Shown one piece after another: positions 62,988-64,000 of a DNA stretch of 64,000 nucleotides. The DNA is from Flavobacterium aerium (GTDB taxonomy: Bacteria; Bacteroidota; Bacteroidia; Flavobacteriales; Flavobacteriaceae): assembly GCF_030766725.1 (NCBI RefSeq), contig NZ_JARQWR010000002.1, positions 62,001 through 126,000 of the forward strand, in the 5' to 3' direction. The notes under the pieces are model-generated. The model saw only the letters and a program-made list of their open reading frames with translations, searched no databases and had not been told where the DNA came from. The position numbers and the translations under genes are program-made. Numbering within the stretch: the first letter of the stretch is position 1; every line of letters starts with the position of its first letter.

Positions 62988-64000
62988 TTATACTCCCAAT
63001 TCCAGGAAAGGAATGATCTGATCCTCGTGTTCTGGATTATAGTAAGAATTGTTTTTCCAGAGGATAAAAGTCAATTCTAGTAATTTCCTTTGGATGGCAA
63101 CAATAGCTTTCATTTTAATTCCATGCCGTGAAACTAATCTTGAAAAGATATCTCTGAACCTTTCATCGGTTCTAATTGCAGCCAGTGCCGGAAAGTGCAT
63201 GACTTTCCTTAAATTCCGATTTCCGCGCTTGGATATTCGGGGCTTGGATTTCACAGAAGTTCCAGATGTCTTTTCCCTAACATCCAATCCAGCATAACTG
63301 ACCAGTTGTCTTTTATTCTTTATCAGTTCAAAACCACTGGTTTCAGCGATAATAGTTACAGCGGTCAAATTTCCGATTCCGGGTATAGAAGATATCATTT
63401 TCATCTTTTCCATTAGTACTTCGTCTGCTTTGGTAAGTTTAGAAATTTCTTCTCGTATCTCCTTTTCCTGCGCATCAATAAGGGCTATTCTTTTGTTTGT
63501 TCGTTTAACTGACTTTTCACTTGATTTTGCAGAAGTACGTTCAGCATGCAACTGATTTTTTAGCATGGTACGTTCCTGTACCAACTGATCACGTTCCCGG
63601 CAAAGTTGTCTCAAATCATTGAATATTTTTAGAGGAGGTTGCCAAACTTCCAATTGCCTTTCCAATCCAAATCTTGCAATGGCTTGTGAAGCACTTTTAT
63701 CAGTAATCGTTTTTATATCAAGTGTTCTCACATAATTACTAATCTTGTTTGGTAAAACGATACTGATTTGTTTTTGAACACTACATAGATAATAAGCTAA
63801 AGATTCATGGTAAACTCCTGTTGCTTCCATTACATACCGTACTTCCGTTGTGGTTGATGTTTGCTTATTAACCCATGACACAAGACTGGAAAACCCTTTT
63901 TTAGTATTGGGAAATACTTTGTAAGCATAAACTTCAACACTGATTTGCTCGTCCATTCGAGCAAGGGACACAACTAATTCCTTTTGAGCAACATCAATTC
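62988..64000 (-). CDS. IS110-family transposase, start beyond the window
   Basis: The frame runs from a stop at 62988 to the right window end; a GTG near 63971 is internal, because the codons before it read IDVAQKELVVSLAR, which includes the N-terminal catalytic Asp of DEDD transposases (plus coordinates 63993-63995). The rest has the IS110 order: a DEDD_Tnp_IS110 domain (AsnKISNYVR, DKSASQAIARFG), then the Tnp20-like C-terminal domain with ISSIPGIGNLTAVTIIAE and a helix-hairpin-helix-like part, and GRSVKSKPRISKRGNRNLR-like residues. About 330 residues of the usual ~350 are visible. Confidence 0.92.
   Translation of the reverse strand, partial: IDVAQKELVVSLARMDEQISVEVYAYKVFPNTKKGFSSLVSWVNKQTSTTTEVRYVMEATGVYHESLAYYLCSVQKQISIVLPNKISNYVRTLDIKTITDKSASQAIARFGLERQLEVWQPPLKIFNDLRQLCRERDQLVQERTMLKNQLHAERTSAKSSEKSVKRTNKRIALIDAQEKEIREEISKLTKADEVLMEKMKMISSIPGIGNLTAVTIIAETSGFELIKNKRQLVSYAGLDVREKTSGTSVKSKPRISKRGNRNLRKVMHFPALAAIRTDERFRDIFSRLVSRHGIKMKAIVAIQRKLLELTFILWKNNSYYNPEHEDQIIPFLELGV
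62988..64000 (-). mobile_element. IS110-family insertion sequence, right part outside window
   Basis: Element carrying the transposase above. IS110 elements often lack long terminal inverted repeats, and I cannot define the left end; the hairpin at 62958-62982 may lie inside or outside the element. Confidence 0.7.

Noticed and set aside
63049-63297. Plus-strand ORF inside the IS110 transposase gene
   Set aside because: Antisense to the transposase and without a recognisable domain.
1-64000. CRISPR arrays, tRNA and rRNA genes
   Set aside because: I saw no regularly spaced repeats, and no tRNA or rRNA signature, though short tRNA-like folds cannot be excluded by eye.

Overview
The window is a low-GC, gene-dense chromosomal segment from a member of the Bacteroidota, most likely family Flavobacteriaceae or a close relative. 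The evidence is a PorX-type response regulator with a PglZ-like domain, two secreted proteases with type IX secretion (T9SS) C-terminal domains, a fused LpxC-FabZ protein, a fused HisB, and promoters of the Bacteroidota type (TTG, 17-23 bases, TAnnTTTG). The genus cannot be fixed from the sequence. No rRNA, tRNA or CRISPR array was seen.

Layout. 1-3.0 kb (minus): alanine dehydrogenase (cut by the window edge), tsaE and porX. 3.3-10.7 kb (plus): an HD-domain hydrolase, then the lipid A and outer-membrane block lpxD, lpxC/fabZ, lpxA, efp, a second LpxD-like gene, a small NTF2-like protein and sucD. 10.9-21.4 kb (plus): a bactofilin-like hypothetical protein, a CsaA-like protein, fabG, a VWA-type membrane protein, an LTA-synthase-like sulfatase, a lipid kinase, a thioredoxin-fold protein without its CxxC, and a two-component system. 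21.5-28.8 kb (plus): a complete histidine operon hisG-D-C-B-H-A-F-IE, preceded by a strong promoter, a 19-codon leader peptide with five His codons, and a terminator/antiterminator pair, which together form a textbook attenuator. 28.9-41.9 kb: two lipoproteins, ompA, an aldehyde dehydrogenase, a thioesterase, an MscS channel, NhaA, two helicases and a FabH-type synthase. 41.9-42.9 kb: a 1-kb stretch with no gene. 42.9-48.6 kb: two tandem paralogous T9SS-secreted metalloproteases, each with its own near-identical promoter. 48.7-57.5 kb: hypothetical proteins, a DCC-family protein, MutS2, uracil-DNA glycosylase, a transglutaminase-like membrane protein, a signal-less solute-binding-fold protein, and a MocR-type regulator divergent from a GNAT acetyltransferase.

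57.5-64 kb looks like an accessory island with a less AT-rich composition. It holds a SulP transporter and an arsenic-response cluster (arsR, a Cys-tailed DUF6428-like gene, a metallophosphoesterase, a stand-alone lipoyl-carrier H-protein, and an ACR3 arsenite exporter), and it ends in an IS110-family transposase that runs off the window. Two near-identical 18-bp operator-like sites lie upstream of arsR and of the following gene. The co-location of a GcvH-like lipoyl carrier and a metallophosphoesterase with ACR3, without any arsenate reductase in view, is the best candidate for an undescribed system: lipoyl dithiols bind As(III) tightly, so the H-protein may serve as an arsenite carrier or sink.
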